The notes beneath the pieces were generated by a model that saw nothing but the letters and a program-made list of their open reading frames with translations, was not told the origin of the DNA and did no database searches. A DNA stretch of 64,000 nucleotides, taken from positions 124,001 through 188,000 of the forward strand of contig NZ_BPQJ01000006.1 of assembly GCF_022179185.1 (NCBI RefSeq), in the 5' to 3' direction. Of the stretch, positions 34,501-41,812 are shown in pieces. Made by a program: the position numbers and the translations under genes. Within the stretch, counting starts at the first letter, position 1, and each line of letters begins with the position of its first letter. Origin of the DNA: Methylobacterium frigidaeris (lineage in GTDB: Bacteria; Pseudomonadota; Alphaproteobacteria; Rhizobiales; Beijerinckiaceae).

Positions 34501-35837
34501 AGGCGGAACGACGCCTTGGGGCCGATCGCCCGCCGCAGGGCCGGGTCGGCGAGGTGGAGGCCGTCGACGTCGGCGTTTGCGGCGAGGCGAAACGACTGCC
34601 CCTCCGGCTGGCGCGGCAGCGGCTCGGCGACGAGATCGGCGCTCGCCCGGCCGAGGCGGCTGCCCGCGGCCGACAGGCCGGCGGCCCGCAGGGTCCCGCG
34701 CACGGCGGGGGCGTCGAGGGGGCCTTTGAGGCTCGCGTCGAGCACCAGGGCTTCGAGGGTCGCGTCGCCGGCCTTGGTGACGCCGCCCTCGGTCGGCAGG
34801 GCGCGGGCCTGGAGGGTCAGGTCGGCTTTGCGGGCCGCGTCGACCCCGCCGTTCAGCGCCAGCCGCGCGGTGCGGGATGTCAGCTCGAACCGGTCGACCC
34901 GCACCGCGCCGTCATCGACGAAGCGGAGATGGCCGTCGAGGCGGGTGGTGCCGGCGAAGACCGCCGCGAGCGGCCCGGGCATCAGGCCCTCGACCCGCGA
35001 GGCGAGGTCGAGCGCCATGCGTCGCTCCGCCCCGGCCCGGTCGATGCGGGCCTTGCCGTCGGCGCCGATGCCCTCGCCGGCCTGGAAAGCCAGGGTGGCG
35101 TTCCAGGAATCGAGCGTGCCGCGGCCGTCGAGATCGAGGCTCACCGGCGGCAGTCCCGGCAGGTTCATCAGCCGCGCCGCGAGGCCGCCGGCCGGCTCGT
35201 CATGGGCGAGCTTCAACTCCAGGCGGCTGGTGTCCGGCACGTAGGCGAGCTTGAGGGTGACGGTGCCGGGCTTGTCGAGGCGGCGCAGGCCGAAGCCGAG
35301 ATCGAGGCCCTCGCGCGGGTCGCCGAGGGTGGCCTGACCGGCCCCGGCGATGCGGGCGGCCTCGCCGAGCACCGGCTCGCCGAGGACGAGGTCGCTCAAC
35401 GCGAAGGCCTTGACCACCACCTTGACCGGCAGCTCGGGCAGCAGCGCGTCCTTGTCCTGCGACGGCGGGGCGGCGGAGGGCAGGGGCCGGCGCAACACCT
35501 CGAGGCGTCCGATCTCGAGCCGGTCGATCTCCAGGCGCCGGGAGAGCAAGGCCGTGCGCCGCCAGATCAGCCGGGCCTTGTCGAGGCGCAGCCAGACGCC
35601 GTTGCGGTCGGCGATGGCGACGTCGCGGATCGTCGCGTCGGAGGAGAGCGCCCCGTCGACGGCGCCGATCGAGACGCGGGAGGTCGGGGTCGAGAGGGCA
35701 CGGGACAGGAGGTCGCCGAGGATCGTGGTCTCGCCCTCCGCCGCCTCGCCGGTGGCGGCGTGGCCGAGCCAGGCCAGCGCCAGAAGGGCAACGGCGATGG
35801 CGGCGGTGAAGAGGCGCGAGACCCGCAACGGCATCAT
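31521..35837 (-). CDS. tamB: Translocation and assembly module protein TamB (DUF490/AsmA-like)
   Basis: 1438 residues, within the family range. One N-terminal membrane helix (RLFTAAIAVALLALAWLGHAA) anchors it in the inner membrane. A very long beta-rich region of repeated 'GxxxxDGRxxxxxADL' segments spans the periplasm, ending in the conserved TamB C-terminal domain with an aromatic last residue (VGVGAEWEY). TamB works with TamA in outer-membrane protein assembly and, as an AsmA-like protein, in phospholipid transport to the outer membrane. Its ATG follows the tamA stop directly (TGAATG), so the two are translated together. Confidence 0.92.
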   Translation of the reverse strand: MMPLRVSRLFTAAIAVALLALAWLGHAATGEAAEGETTILGDLLSRALSTPTSRVSIGAVDGALSSDATIRDVAIADRNGVWLRLDKARLIWRRTALLSRRLEIDRLEIGRLEVLRRPLPSAAPPSQDKDALLPELPVKVVVKAFALSDLVLGEPVLGEAARIAGAGQATLGDPREGLDLGFGLRRLDKPGTVTLKLAYVPDTSRLELKLAHDEPAGGLAARLMNLPGLPPVSLDLDGRGTLDSWNATLAFQAGEGIGADGKARIDRAGAERRMALDLASRVEGLMPGPLAAVFAGTTRLDGHLRFVDDGAVRVDRFELTSRTARLALNGGVDAARKADLTLQARALPTEGGVTKAGDATLEALVLDASLKGPLDAPAVRGTLRAAGLSAAGSRLGRASADLVAEPLPRQPEGQSFRLAANADVDGLHLADPALRRAIGPKASFRLAGRIDPNGVADLDAVTIEAPTASARYAGRIGRDVVAGTLQADLPDLAAFSLAAGRPLGGRVALKALLSGDPGRAGVTADVEASTERLSLGTPALDRTLGREPRFAGRLTRLPDGYAVQAARLTGHAVTATVDGRATETKADMTGRVDLTDLATLDPELAGRAGLEARLTGSLERPDLALTLAAPEARAMGRPVRDLAARATIADATGALDGTLSLSGRVDGKPLAGDLHLARRDADWLLDRLAFTLGSVSLAGRAAVDPASRLAEGEVSLKAGDLDDLSALALTRLQGRLDAAISLSRAGGRQDARMRATGDGVRGAGVALSRLDADLNGTDLWTSPRVSGRLNADRLVAGPETIEAIRLDAKPAPDGSDLVLQARARGFALDGAARLVPAGPARLDLSRLGAVRGADRLALAGPATITFRDEGVTVAGLAIAAGSGRASLDGTIGQTLDLRFGLRSLPLAMARIAAPSLSLSGTLDGEAVLAGPAASPEGRYALSLTRLVTPETRSAGLPPIDARASGRIDDGRAGFDGTVTAGRGLQLTLSGSLPVETGGTLALRTRGTLDAALANTMLAAGGQRLTGRVALDAGIGGTLQAPRVEGSAVLTGGSFTDPLQGVRLTDIQGRVTGRGDTIVIERLTAATRNGGTLQAQGRVAVEPAAGFPGNLTIRADRAELVSSPLMTLITGLNLSLTGPLARTPRVTGQVDVVSLDVSVPDRLPATVQPLPGIRHVNAPPQTRARLAARAKRDAASRRGARTPPFLATLDVAVNAPGRITVRGRGIDAELGGNLRLTGTSAAPVANGAFAMRRGRIQIVGQRLDFTRGRLTFAGDLTAPDLDFLAQSQAGDVTAKIAVTGPANQPDFAISSEPPLPQDEVLSRLLFKKASGGLSPFQALQLAQAVAQLSGGAGGPDVFESARKGLGLDSLDIQAGAKGGAAVGLSRALSERVDVGVRAGARPEDSAATITYDVTGRIKVQGEAGADGRTAVGVGAEWEY

Positions 35838-37853
35838 TCAGAAGGCCTGACCGAGGCTGATATAGAGGGCGACCGGCGGCTGCTTGAGCTGCTTGTCGGG
35901 GTTCAGCGGCACCGCGAGATCGACCCGGATCGGGCCGATGCCGGTGTAGTAGCGAAGGCCCAGGCCCGCCGCGACGCGGATGCGCTCGTCGAAATCGGGC
36001 AGGGTGCCGGCGAACGCCGTGCCGGCATCGACGAAGGGCACGATGCCGATCGTGTCGGTGATCTTGATCCGGCCCTCGATCGAGCCCTCGAGCAGCGAGC
36101 GCCCGCCGATCGGCAGCTGGTAGGGGCCGATCGGCCCGACGGTGCGGTACGAGTAGCCCCGGATCGAGCCGCCGCCGCCGGCGAAGAAGCGGAGCGAAGC
36201 CGGAATGTCGGCGAGGTTCGCCCCGCTGACCGAGCCGAAGCCGAGGCGCGCCGCCACGATGTAGCGGGCCTCGTCGTCGAAGGCGTAGTAGGTCGACCCT
36301 TGAGCCTTGGCGATCAAGAGGTCCGGGCTGTTGCCGAGCCCCGCATAGGGGGTGAGCGAGGCGGTGACGCGAAAGCCCTTCGTCGGGTCGAGCAGGCTGT
36401 CGGTCGAATCGTAGGTGACGCCGGCATTGAGGCCGAGCAAGCCGTAATCGACCCGGCCGAGGGCGTCCCGGTCGGAGCCGACCCGGCCGTCGATGCCGAC
36501 CTGGGCCGAGAAGGCGTCGGCGAAGCGGTGACGGATCGCGACCGTGCCGCCGGTGGCGTCGCTGAGATAGGATTGCTGCACCTCGCGGCCGATGAAGGCG
36601 CTGGCGAGGAGGTCGTTGCGGGTGCCGAACAAGGCGGGCTTGACGAAGGTGGCGGCGAGCCGGCCGCCGAGCCCGTTGGTCTCGATGCCGGCGAGCTTGC
36701 GGCGGCGGGCGTAGTAGTCGGTGCCGAGGCCGAGATAGGACAGGTCGGCGTCGATCCGCAGGGTCTCGCCGCCGCCGAACAGGTTGCGGTCGGCCCAGTA
36801 GGCGCGCACGCCGGGCCCGTCCACGGTGGAGTAGCGCGCCGAGACGCCGACGATGTGTGGCGTGCGCTCGGTCACGTCGACGAAGACCGGCAGCGTACCG
36901 TCGGGATCGAGGGCCGTGCCCTCCCGCACCCGCACGCCGCCGAGCGCCTCGATGCGCGAGACCGAGCGGCGGATGTCGGTGAGCGCCTGCGGCGAGTAGG
37001 GATCGCCCGGCTCGGCGTAGATGAAGGAGCGCACCACCGCCGGGTCGAGGTTCTTCGTACCCCGCACCGTGACGGTGCCGAGAGCCGCCTTCGGCCCCGG
37101 ATCGACCACGAAGGTCACGTCCATGGCGCGGGCGGCGTGGTCGACCACCGGGTCGCGTCGCAGCACCTTGGCGAAGGGGTGGCCCTCGCGGCGGAACTGG
37201 TCGACGAGGGCCGCCTCGCGGGCGAGCACCGTCGACGAGCGGGCCGGCACGTCGTCGCCAAGGCGGGTGAGGCGGGCCGGCACGGCCTCCGGCGGGAACG
37301 GCACGCCCGCGGGGTCGAGCACCGTGATGCTCCGCAGGTGGTAGAGCGGGCCCTGGTCGACGGAGATCCGCACCGCGACGAGGCTGCGGTTGCGCGCGGC
37401 CTCGGCGGCGCGCACGGCGCTGCGGGCGGCGGCGTCGCCCCCGAGCACCACGTCCTCGATGCGGAAGCTCACCGTGCCGGCATAGTAGCCGAAGCCCCAG
37501 AGCGCATCGACGAGGCGGGGCGCGTCGGCCTCGGCCCGGCGCAGCAGGCCCTCGCCGTCCGGCGGCGCGTCGTTGCGCAGGCGATAGAGGCTCGACGTGT
37601 CCTGGAGCGCGCGCAGCAGGTCCTCGTCCTCGACACCCTGGAAGCGGACCGCGTAGGGCAGGGCGGCCGGGCTCGGGGCCGGCGGCGCCTCGTCGGAGTT
37701 GAACAGGCCGAACAGGTCGAAGGCGCGCGCCGGCTCCGCCGGCCCGAGGCCGAGCGCGAGGCCGAGCCCGAGAGCTCTTGCGACTCCAGCCCCTGCCACT
37801 CCCGCTGACGGACGCGCTCCTGGCGCCCCGCGACGTTCGACCCGATCCCGCAT
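35838..37853 (-). CDS. tamA: Translocation and assembly module protein TamA (Omp85/BamA superfamily)
   Basis: 671 residues from the ATG at 37853; the frame continues upstream to 38264 but that part resembles non-coding DNA. Residues 1-45 are a signal peptide ending in AEPARA. POTRA domains follow (about residues 60-330: YAVRFQGVEDEDLLRALQDT, VDQGPLYHLRSITVLDPAG, ALGTVTVRGTKNLDPAVVRS). The C-terminal 16-stranded barrel has the Omp85 lid motif in SIRGYSYRTVGP and ends in ...YISLGQAF with a terminal Phe. It resides in the outer membrane and pairs with TamB, encoded immediately downstream. Confidence 0.92.
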   Translation of the reverse strand: MRDRVERRGAPGARPSAGVAGAGVARALGLGLALGLGPAEPARAFDLFGLFNSDEAPPAPSPAALPYAVRFQGVEDEDLLRALQDTSSLYRLRNDAPPDGEGLLRRAEADAPRLVDALWGFGYYAGTVSFRIEDVVLGGDAAARSAVRAAEAARNRSLVAVRISVDQGPLYHLRSITVLDPAGVPFPPEAVPARLTRLGDDVPARSSTVLAREAALVDQFRREGHPFAKVLRRDPVVDHAARAMDVTFVVDPGPKAALGTVTVRGTKNLDPAVVRSFIYAEPGDPYSPQALTDIRRSVSRIEALGGVRVREGTALDPDGTLPVFVDVTERTPHIVGVSARYSTVDGPGVRAYWADRNLFGGGETLRIDADLSYLGLGTDYYARRRKLAGIETNGLGGRLAATFVKPALFGTRNDLLASAFIGREVQQSYLSDATGGTVAIRHRFADAFSAQVGIDGRVGSDRDALGRVDYGLLGLNAGVTYDSTDSLLDPTKGFRVTASLTPYAGLGNSPDLLIAKAQGSTYYAFDDEARYIVAARLGFGSVSGANLADIPASLRFFAGGGGSIRGYSYRTVGPIGPYQLPIGGRSLLEGSIEGRIKITDTIGIVPFVDAGTAFAGTLPDFDERIRVAAGLGLRYYTGIGPIRVDLAVPLNPDKQLKQPPVALYISLGQAF

Positions 37854-38262
37854 GCCCCCCGGCCGTGCTTGCACGCCCCGCCCTCTCGGGCGAGCCTGAG
37901 AAAACTCTTCACGCCCGTGGCGCGCCTCGTGTCCGCCTGCCGGCGGATCCGACAGTCGCGGGCTCCCGCCCAGCGATCCTGCGACCCCGTTACGGGTCTT
38001 CTTACCCAAGGGTCGAGGGAATTCGTGTCCAAACCGTGATCGTGCGTCGCCCCGATCACGGGACAAGCTAGAGCATAAACCGTCGGAAAGGGAGCCTGAG
38101 CGGGCCCGGCGCATCGGTTGGACCGGGACGATGCAGCGGGCTAACCCTCTGGCATCGGCGAAGAGATCGTCGCTGCCCGCGGCGCGGGGTCGCGCCTGCT
38201 TGCCGCCGGGCCGGCGCGTTGAGCGTGTCCATCCCGTCCCCGCTGTCCACAGGGTCGATTGC

Positions 38263-39159
38263 ATGGTCCCGGTCGTGTTCCATCCGGCCTACGAGGCCCC
38301 GCTGCCGGAGGGCCACCGCTTCCCGATGGGCAAGTACGGCCGCCTGGCCGCCGCGATCGAGGCGCGCGGCCTGGTGCCGGAGGGCTTCGTGACGCCCGAA
38401 CCCGCGAGCCCCGACCTGATCCGCCTCGCGCATGACGGAATGTACGTCGAGCAGGTCGTCACCGGCACGGTGTCGCGGGCGGTCGAGCGGGCGATCGGCC
38501 TGCCGGTCGATGCCGGGGTGGCGCGACGCTCGCTCGCCGCCTGCGGCGGCACGCTGCTGGCCGCGCGGCTGGCCCTCCAGGGTGGGCTCGCCGGCAGCAC
38601 CGCGGGCGGCAGCCACCACGGAAGGCGGGAGGCGGGCCGGGGGTTCTGCGTGTTCAACGACGTTGCAGTGGCGGCACTCGCGCTCAAGCGCGAGGGCACG
38701 ATCCGCCGGGCGCTCGTGATCGACCTCGACGTGCACCAGGGCGACGGCACCGCCGATTGCCTGCGGGACGAGCCCGACCTGTTCACCTTCTCGATGCATG
38801 CCGAGAAGAACTACCCCACCGACAAGGTACCGGGCGACCTCGATGTCGGCCTGCCCGACGGGCTGACCGACGACGACTACCTGGCGGCGCTCGCCCTCCA
38901 CGTGCCGCGCCTCATCGACGCGCAGCGCCCGGACCTGGTGTTCTACAATGCCGGCGTCGATCCCCACCGCGACGACCGCCTCGGCCGCCTGGCGCTCACC
39001 GATGAGGGCCTGCGCCGCCGCGAGGCTTACGTGGTCGGCGAGGCGTACCGGCGCGGCATCCCGCTGGTCGCGGTGATCGGCGGCGGCTACGCCACCGACA
39101 TCGAGGCGCTCGCGGCCCGTCACGCCCTGGTCTTCGAGGCGATGGCGGAACGGGCGTGA
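38263..39159 (+). CDS. Histone-deacetylase-family zinc hydrolase
   Basis: 298 residues from the ATG at 38263. The deacetylase active site is complete: GGSHHGRREAGRGFCVFND (His-His pair), VIDLDVHQGDGTA with the Asp-x-His zinc ligands, and YNAGVDPHRDDRLG with the third zinc ligand Asp. The catalytic C-terminal GGGY is in IGGGYATDIEA. Bacterial members deacetylate acetylpolyamines, acetoin-related compounds or acetylated proteins; the class with LGRLALTDEGL resembles the short class IV-like type. The gene stands alone, about 75 bp before a micropeptide gene. Confidence 0.87.
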   Translation: MVPVVFHPAYEAPLPEGHRFPMGKYGRLAAAIEARGLVPEGFVTPEPASPDLIRLAHDGMYVEQVVTGTVSRAVERAIGLPVDAGVARRSLAACGGTLLAARLALQGGLAGSTAGGSHHGRREAGRGFCVFNDVAVAALALKREGTIRRALVIDLDVHQGDGTADCLRDEPDLFTFSMHAEKNYPTDKVPGDLDVGLPDGLTDDDYLAALALHVPRLIDAQRPDLVFYNAGVDPHRDDRLGRLALTDEGLRRREAYVVGEAYRRGIPLVAVIGGGYATDIEALAARHALVFEAMAERA

Positions 39160-39234
39160 GCGGGGTCCGGAACGGCCCAGGCTGTTCGGCCGTTGACTCC
39201 CTGAGACCTCACGCCAGCACATTCGGAGGATACG

Positions 39235-39369
39235 ATGAGCCTCATCGGTCGGATCGTCACCAAGATCCTGGGGAACGACGACCCCCGCACCCGCCCCGAC
39301 GACCGTGCTCAATACAACGATTCGGGCAATCTCGTCGGCCGCCTCGTCACCAAGATCCTGCGGCGCTGA
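39235..39369 (+). CDS. 44-residue micropeptide with a duplicated GR(I/L)VTKIL motif
   Basis: The ATG at 39235 has a strong GGAGGA site 5 nt upstream. The peptide begins MSLIGRIVTKILGNDD, has a hydrophilic middle (RTRPDDRAQYNDSGN), and ends LVGRLVTKILRR. The two ends share LxGRxVTKIL, and their codons are also similar (GTCACCAAGATCCTG is identical in both), which points to an internal duplication. Each copy can form a short amphipathic helix with basic ends. An intrinsic terminator follows 24 bp after the stop. I know no function for it; it is too short for usual gene calling. Confidence 0.7.
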   Translation: MSLIGRIVTKILGNDDPRTRPDDRAQYNDSGNLVGRLVTKILRR

Positions 39370-39392
39370 CGCGACGGTCCCGCGATCCCGAT

Positions 39393-39432
39393 GCGACACC
39401 CCCGCCGACGCCGGCGGGGGTGTCGCCGTTTT
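39393..39432 (+). terminator. Strong intrinsic terminator after the micropeptide gene
   Basis: A perfect 15-bp stem (39393-39407 with 39412-39426, arms GCGACACCCCCGCCG and its complement) closes a 4-nt loop and is followed by CGTTTT. It ends rightward transcription from the micropeptide gene and insulates the small RNA candidate that follows. Confidence 0.85.
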
Positions 39433-39481
39433 GGCGGCCGCGATCGTTCGGGAGAAAAGCCACCGCCGGTGCGCTTTCGCA

Positions 39482-39509
39482 CTTGCGAACGCCGCCCGGG
39501 CGCCTATCT
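39482..39509 (+). promoter_or_regulatory. Promoter of the candidate small RNA
   Basis: CTTGCG (39482-39487) and CTATCT (39504-39509) with a 16-nt spacer fit the alphaproteobacterial housekeeping consensus CTTGAC-N16/17-CTATAT. Transcription would start near 39515. There is no open frame with a ribosome-binding site between here and the terminator at 39580-39605. Confidence 0.5.
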
Positions 39510-39514
39510 TCTGC

Positions 39515-39605
39515 GGTGCACGGTCGCGACGGCGTCGCGGCCCTGCAGCCCTCTTTGGGCGTTTCCTCCCTAGACTTCGGGCCACCCGCAAGGGTGGCCT
39601 TTTTT
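39515..39605 (+). ncRNA. Candidate trans-acting small RNA (about 90 nt) with an exposed CCUCCC motif
   Basis: Downstream of a good promoter the sequence folds into a 9-bp stem (39522-39530 with 39534-39542, one G-U pair), then about 37 unpaired nt containing TTTCCTCCC (39562-39570), then an 8-bp terminator hairpin with a GCAA tetraloop (39580-39599) and six T residues (39600-39605). A single-stranded CCUCCC next to a terminator hairpin and U tail is the plan of Hfq-dependent alphaproteobacterial sRNAs such as AbcR, which block Shine-Dalgarno sequences. Membership of that family is not established. Confidence 0.55.
39580..39605 (+). terminator. Intrinsic terminator of the candidate small RNA
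   Basis: GGCCACCC (39580-39587), loop GCAA, GGGTGGCC (39592-39599), followed by TTTTTT and a pyrimidine tail. This is a textbook rightward terminator about 140 bp after the previous one, which implies a separate transcript between them. Confidence 0.9.
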
Positions 39606-39748
39606 CTTTGTCTCGGGGGTGTTCTGCGCCAGAGCGCGCATCTCGAGGGCATCTCGCTCATCTCACCTACGACCTCGGGACGAGGTCGAGGATCGGGACG
39701 GGAAAGACCCGGTCCGCTACCAGTCTGATCGTATCGAAGCCGACGGTC

Positions 39749-40627
39749 TCACGACGAAGCCAGATACCGCCGCTGCGCCCGCGCCACCCGAGTCACCGCC
39801 CGCGCGGCCCGCGTGTCCGGCACAGCCATCGCCTCTCCGGCGAGGATGCCGGCCTTGAGCGCGACGAGAGCCGGATCACCCCATCGCGCCAGCCAGTCCG
39901 CGAAGACGCCATGGCGACCGAGATCGTAACCGCTCTCCGTCCACGGATGGGGCGGGTGCAGATGGATCACCGGGGCGAGGCCCGCTGGGATCGGGGCCGT
40001 GGCGGCGTGCAGGCGGCCGAGGCGCAGCAGCTTGTCGAACCAGTGCGCGCGCGGCCCCGGATGCGTGTCGGGCAGGACGACCTCGATGCGGTCGCCGCCC
40101 GATGCCGCGATGAGCGTCGCCCCGAGCCTCGACAGACGCTCCCAGAGAACGGCGTCGGCTGGGCGGCCGCAGGCATCGCGCAGAATCGGGACGGCAGCGC
40201 CCCGCCCCCGCGCGAGGAGTCGGGCTTGGCGCAGCGGCAGGCCGAGGCAGAACGACACCCCGTCCCGATCCTCGGAGCGCGCCGCCCCGTCGTCGCGGCC
40301 GAGTTCGCTCACCACCGGGGCGGGGCAGGACGGCAGGCGGGAGAGCGGCCGGCACAGGGCCAGCGCCTGGCTCCACGCATCACCGCCGAGCGCCGTCTCG
40401 TAGGCCACCGGCACGAGGGCGCAGGCCTCCCCCAGCACCAGGGCGCCACGGGGCGTGACGAGGCCGGGGCGACCGTCGAAAGGGCCGTCCGCCGGCTCGT
40501 CGGCATCGCGCCGGAAGGTGGCGCCCGCCCCGTAGCCGCCGAGGCTCCAGGTCACCGCCGGATCGGCCAGGGCCTGACGCAGGACCGTCCGCAAAGCGGC
40601 CGGGTCCGGCCGCGGCCAAGCCGACAA
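39749..40627 (-). CDS. Uncharacterised 292-residue cytoplasmic protein
   Basis: The likely start is the TTG at 40627 with GGGGAA upstream; the open frame continues far upstream but only as antisense of the DUF502 gene. The protein starts LSAWPRPDPAALRTVLRQAL, then has DPAVTWSLGGYGAGATFRRD, a middle of mixed charge and a C-terminus DLGRHGVFADWLARWGDPALVALKAGILAGEAMA. It has no signal peptide or membrane helix. I do not recognise the family, although similar proteins seem common in Methylobacterium (memory only). It is divergent from the DUF502 gene with 87 bp between. Confidence 0.6.
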   Translation of the reverse strand: MSAWPRPDPAALRTVLRQALADPAVTWSLGGYGAGATFRRDADEPADGPFDGRPGLVTPRGALVLGEACALVPVAYETALGGDAWSQALALCRPLSRLPSCPAPVVSELGRDDGAARSEDRDGVSFCLGLPLRQARLLARGRGAAVPILRDACGRPADAVLWERLSRLGATLIAASGGDRIEVVLPDTHPGPRAHWFDKLLRLGRLHAATAPIPAGLAPVIHLHPPHPWTESGYDLGRHGVFADWLARWGDPALVALKAGILAGEAMAVPDTRAARAVTRVARAQRRYLASS

Positions 40628-40714
40628 AGGGTCTTCCCCGCCTTGAGCGCAGCGCAGCAAACCGCTACCTCTTCGGGGGCAGGGGTCGCCTGCCCGGGTC
40701 GAGAATCGCAGATC

Positions 40715-41494
40715 GTGTCGGAAACCTCGCCGTTGATCCCCGATCCGGACCCGCCGGCCACCCGCAAGCGGGTCAGCGTCCGCGGTCGCCTGCGGAACTA
40801 CTTCTTCACCGGCGTGATCGTCGCCGGCCCGCTGGCGATCACGATCTACATCACCTGGTGGTGCATCAGCCTGATCGACGGCTGGGTCAAGCCGCTGGTG
40901 CCGTCGGCCTACCTGCCGGACCATTACCTGCCGTTCAGCGTTCCGGGCCTCGGCCTCGTCATCGCCTTCGTGGCGCTGACGACGCTCGGCGCGCTCACCG
41001 CCAACCTCGTCGGCCGCTCGGTGGTCGAGTTCGGCGAGGTGCTGCTCGCCCGCACGCCTGTGATCTCGGGCCTCTATCGCGGCTTGCGACAGGTCTTCGA
41101 GACGCTGTTCTCGACCAGCGGCACCTCGTTCCGCACCGTCGGCCTGGTCGAGTTCCCGGTGAAGGGCACCTGGTCGATCGTGTTCCTGTCGGCCCCGGCC
41201 GGGCCCGACGTGCAGTCGGCGCTCGGGGCCGAGCACGACCATGTCGGCGTCTTCCTGCCCTGTGCCCCGAATCCCACCACCGGGTTCTTCTTCTACCTGC
41301 CCCGGTCCGAGGTGATCGAGCTGTCCATCAGCGTCGACGATGCCGCCAAGCTGGTGATGTCGGCCGGGGTGATCCAGCCGGAGGACCCGCAGACGCGCCT
41401 GCAGGCGATGGCGACGGGCCTGCGCGCCGCGCAGGTCGGACCGGCACAGGCCGGACCGGCGACGATGCCGGCGCGGGACCGGCTGGACGCCTGA
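40715..41494 (+). CDS. DUF502-family membrane protein
   Basis: 259 residues from a GTG at 40715. Two membrane segments near the N-terminus (YFFTGVIVAGPLAITIYITWW and GLGLVIAFVALTTLGALTANL) enclose a short loop with the family motif DGWVKPLVP. The soluble part has the DUF502 pattern RTPVISGLYRGLRQVFETLFS, FPVKGTWSIVFLSA, VFLPCAPNPTTGFFFYLPRSEVIELSISVDDAAKLVMSAGVI. The family is widespread in proteobacteria and plants (COV1-like) and has no agreed biochemical role. A C-terminal Ala/Pro tail is extra. Confidence 0.88.
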   Translation: MSETSPLIPDPDPPATRKRVSVRGRLRNYFFTGVIVAGPLAITIYITWWCISLIDGWVKPLVPSAYLPDHYLPFSVPGLGLVIAFVALTTLGALTANLVGRSVVEFGEVLLARTPVISGLYRGLRQVFETLFSTSGTSFRTVGLVEFPVKGTWSIVFLSAPAGPDVQSALGAEHDHVGVFLPCAPNPTTGFFFYLPRSEVIELSISVDDAAKLVMSAGVIQPEDPQTRLQAMATGLRAAQVGPAQAGPATMPARDRLDA

Positions 41495-41683
41495 TCCCCC
41501 CACGTCCGGGACACGCGCGGCAATCCGCCGGACACGGTGGCGCCGCAACCATGATGCATTTCGGCAACATTCGCGCCGGTCTGCCGCGGCCACGCTTCCT
41601 GGAGCGATTGCAAGCTGAGGGCAGGAGCGCAGTGCGGCCAAGCGCTTCGCCGGCTCATCACGACTTCACCTTATAACAGATAA

Positions 41684-41698
41684 AAACAGATCCTGTTT
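41684..41698. promoter_or_regulatory. Palindrome in the AT-rich region before the TonB-dependent receptor
   Basis: AAACAG (41684-41689) and CTGTTT (41693-41698) form a perfect dyad around ATC, in an AT-rich stretch of about 40 bp (41670-41710). It lies about 115 bp before the receptor start. A second dyad, GTCTCGC/GCGAGAC (41753-41784), is nearer the gene. Iron control is expected for such a receptor, but neither dyad clearly matches a Fur, RirA or Irr box. Confidence 0.35.
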
Positions 41699-41812
41699 GT
41701 TTCCGGCAGTCGCGCCGTTGCGAAACTGGTCGGCCGCTGTCAAGGCGGCAAGGTCTCGCGAGAACAGGGCGCCCCTTGCGAGACGATAATCCTATCTCTC
41801 GGAAGACCCACC

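Noticed and set aside
34125..37808. 1227-codon frame antisense to tamA-tamB
   Set aside because: Low-complexity mirror frame; TamA and TamB are well supported on the minus strand.
39305..41494. Long rightward open frame over the small RNA, the unknown gene and DUF502
   Set aside because: Only its last 260 codons match a family (DUF502). The upstream part crosses a terminator and is antisense to a better-supported gene; long open frames are expected by chance at this GC content.
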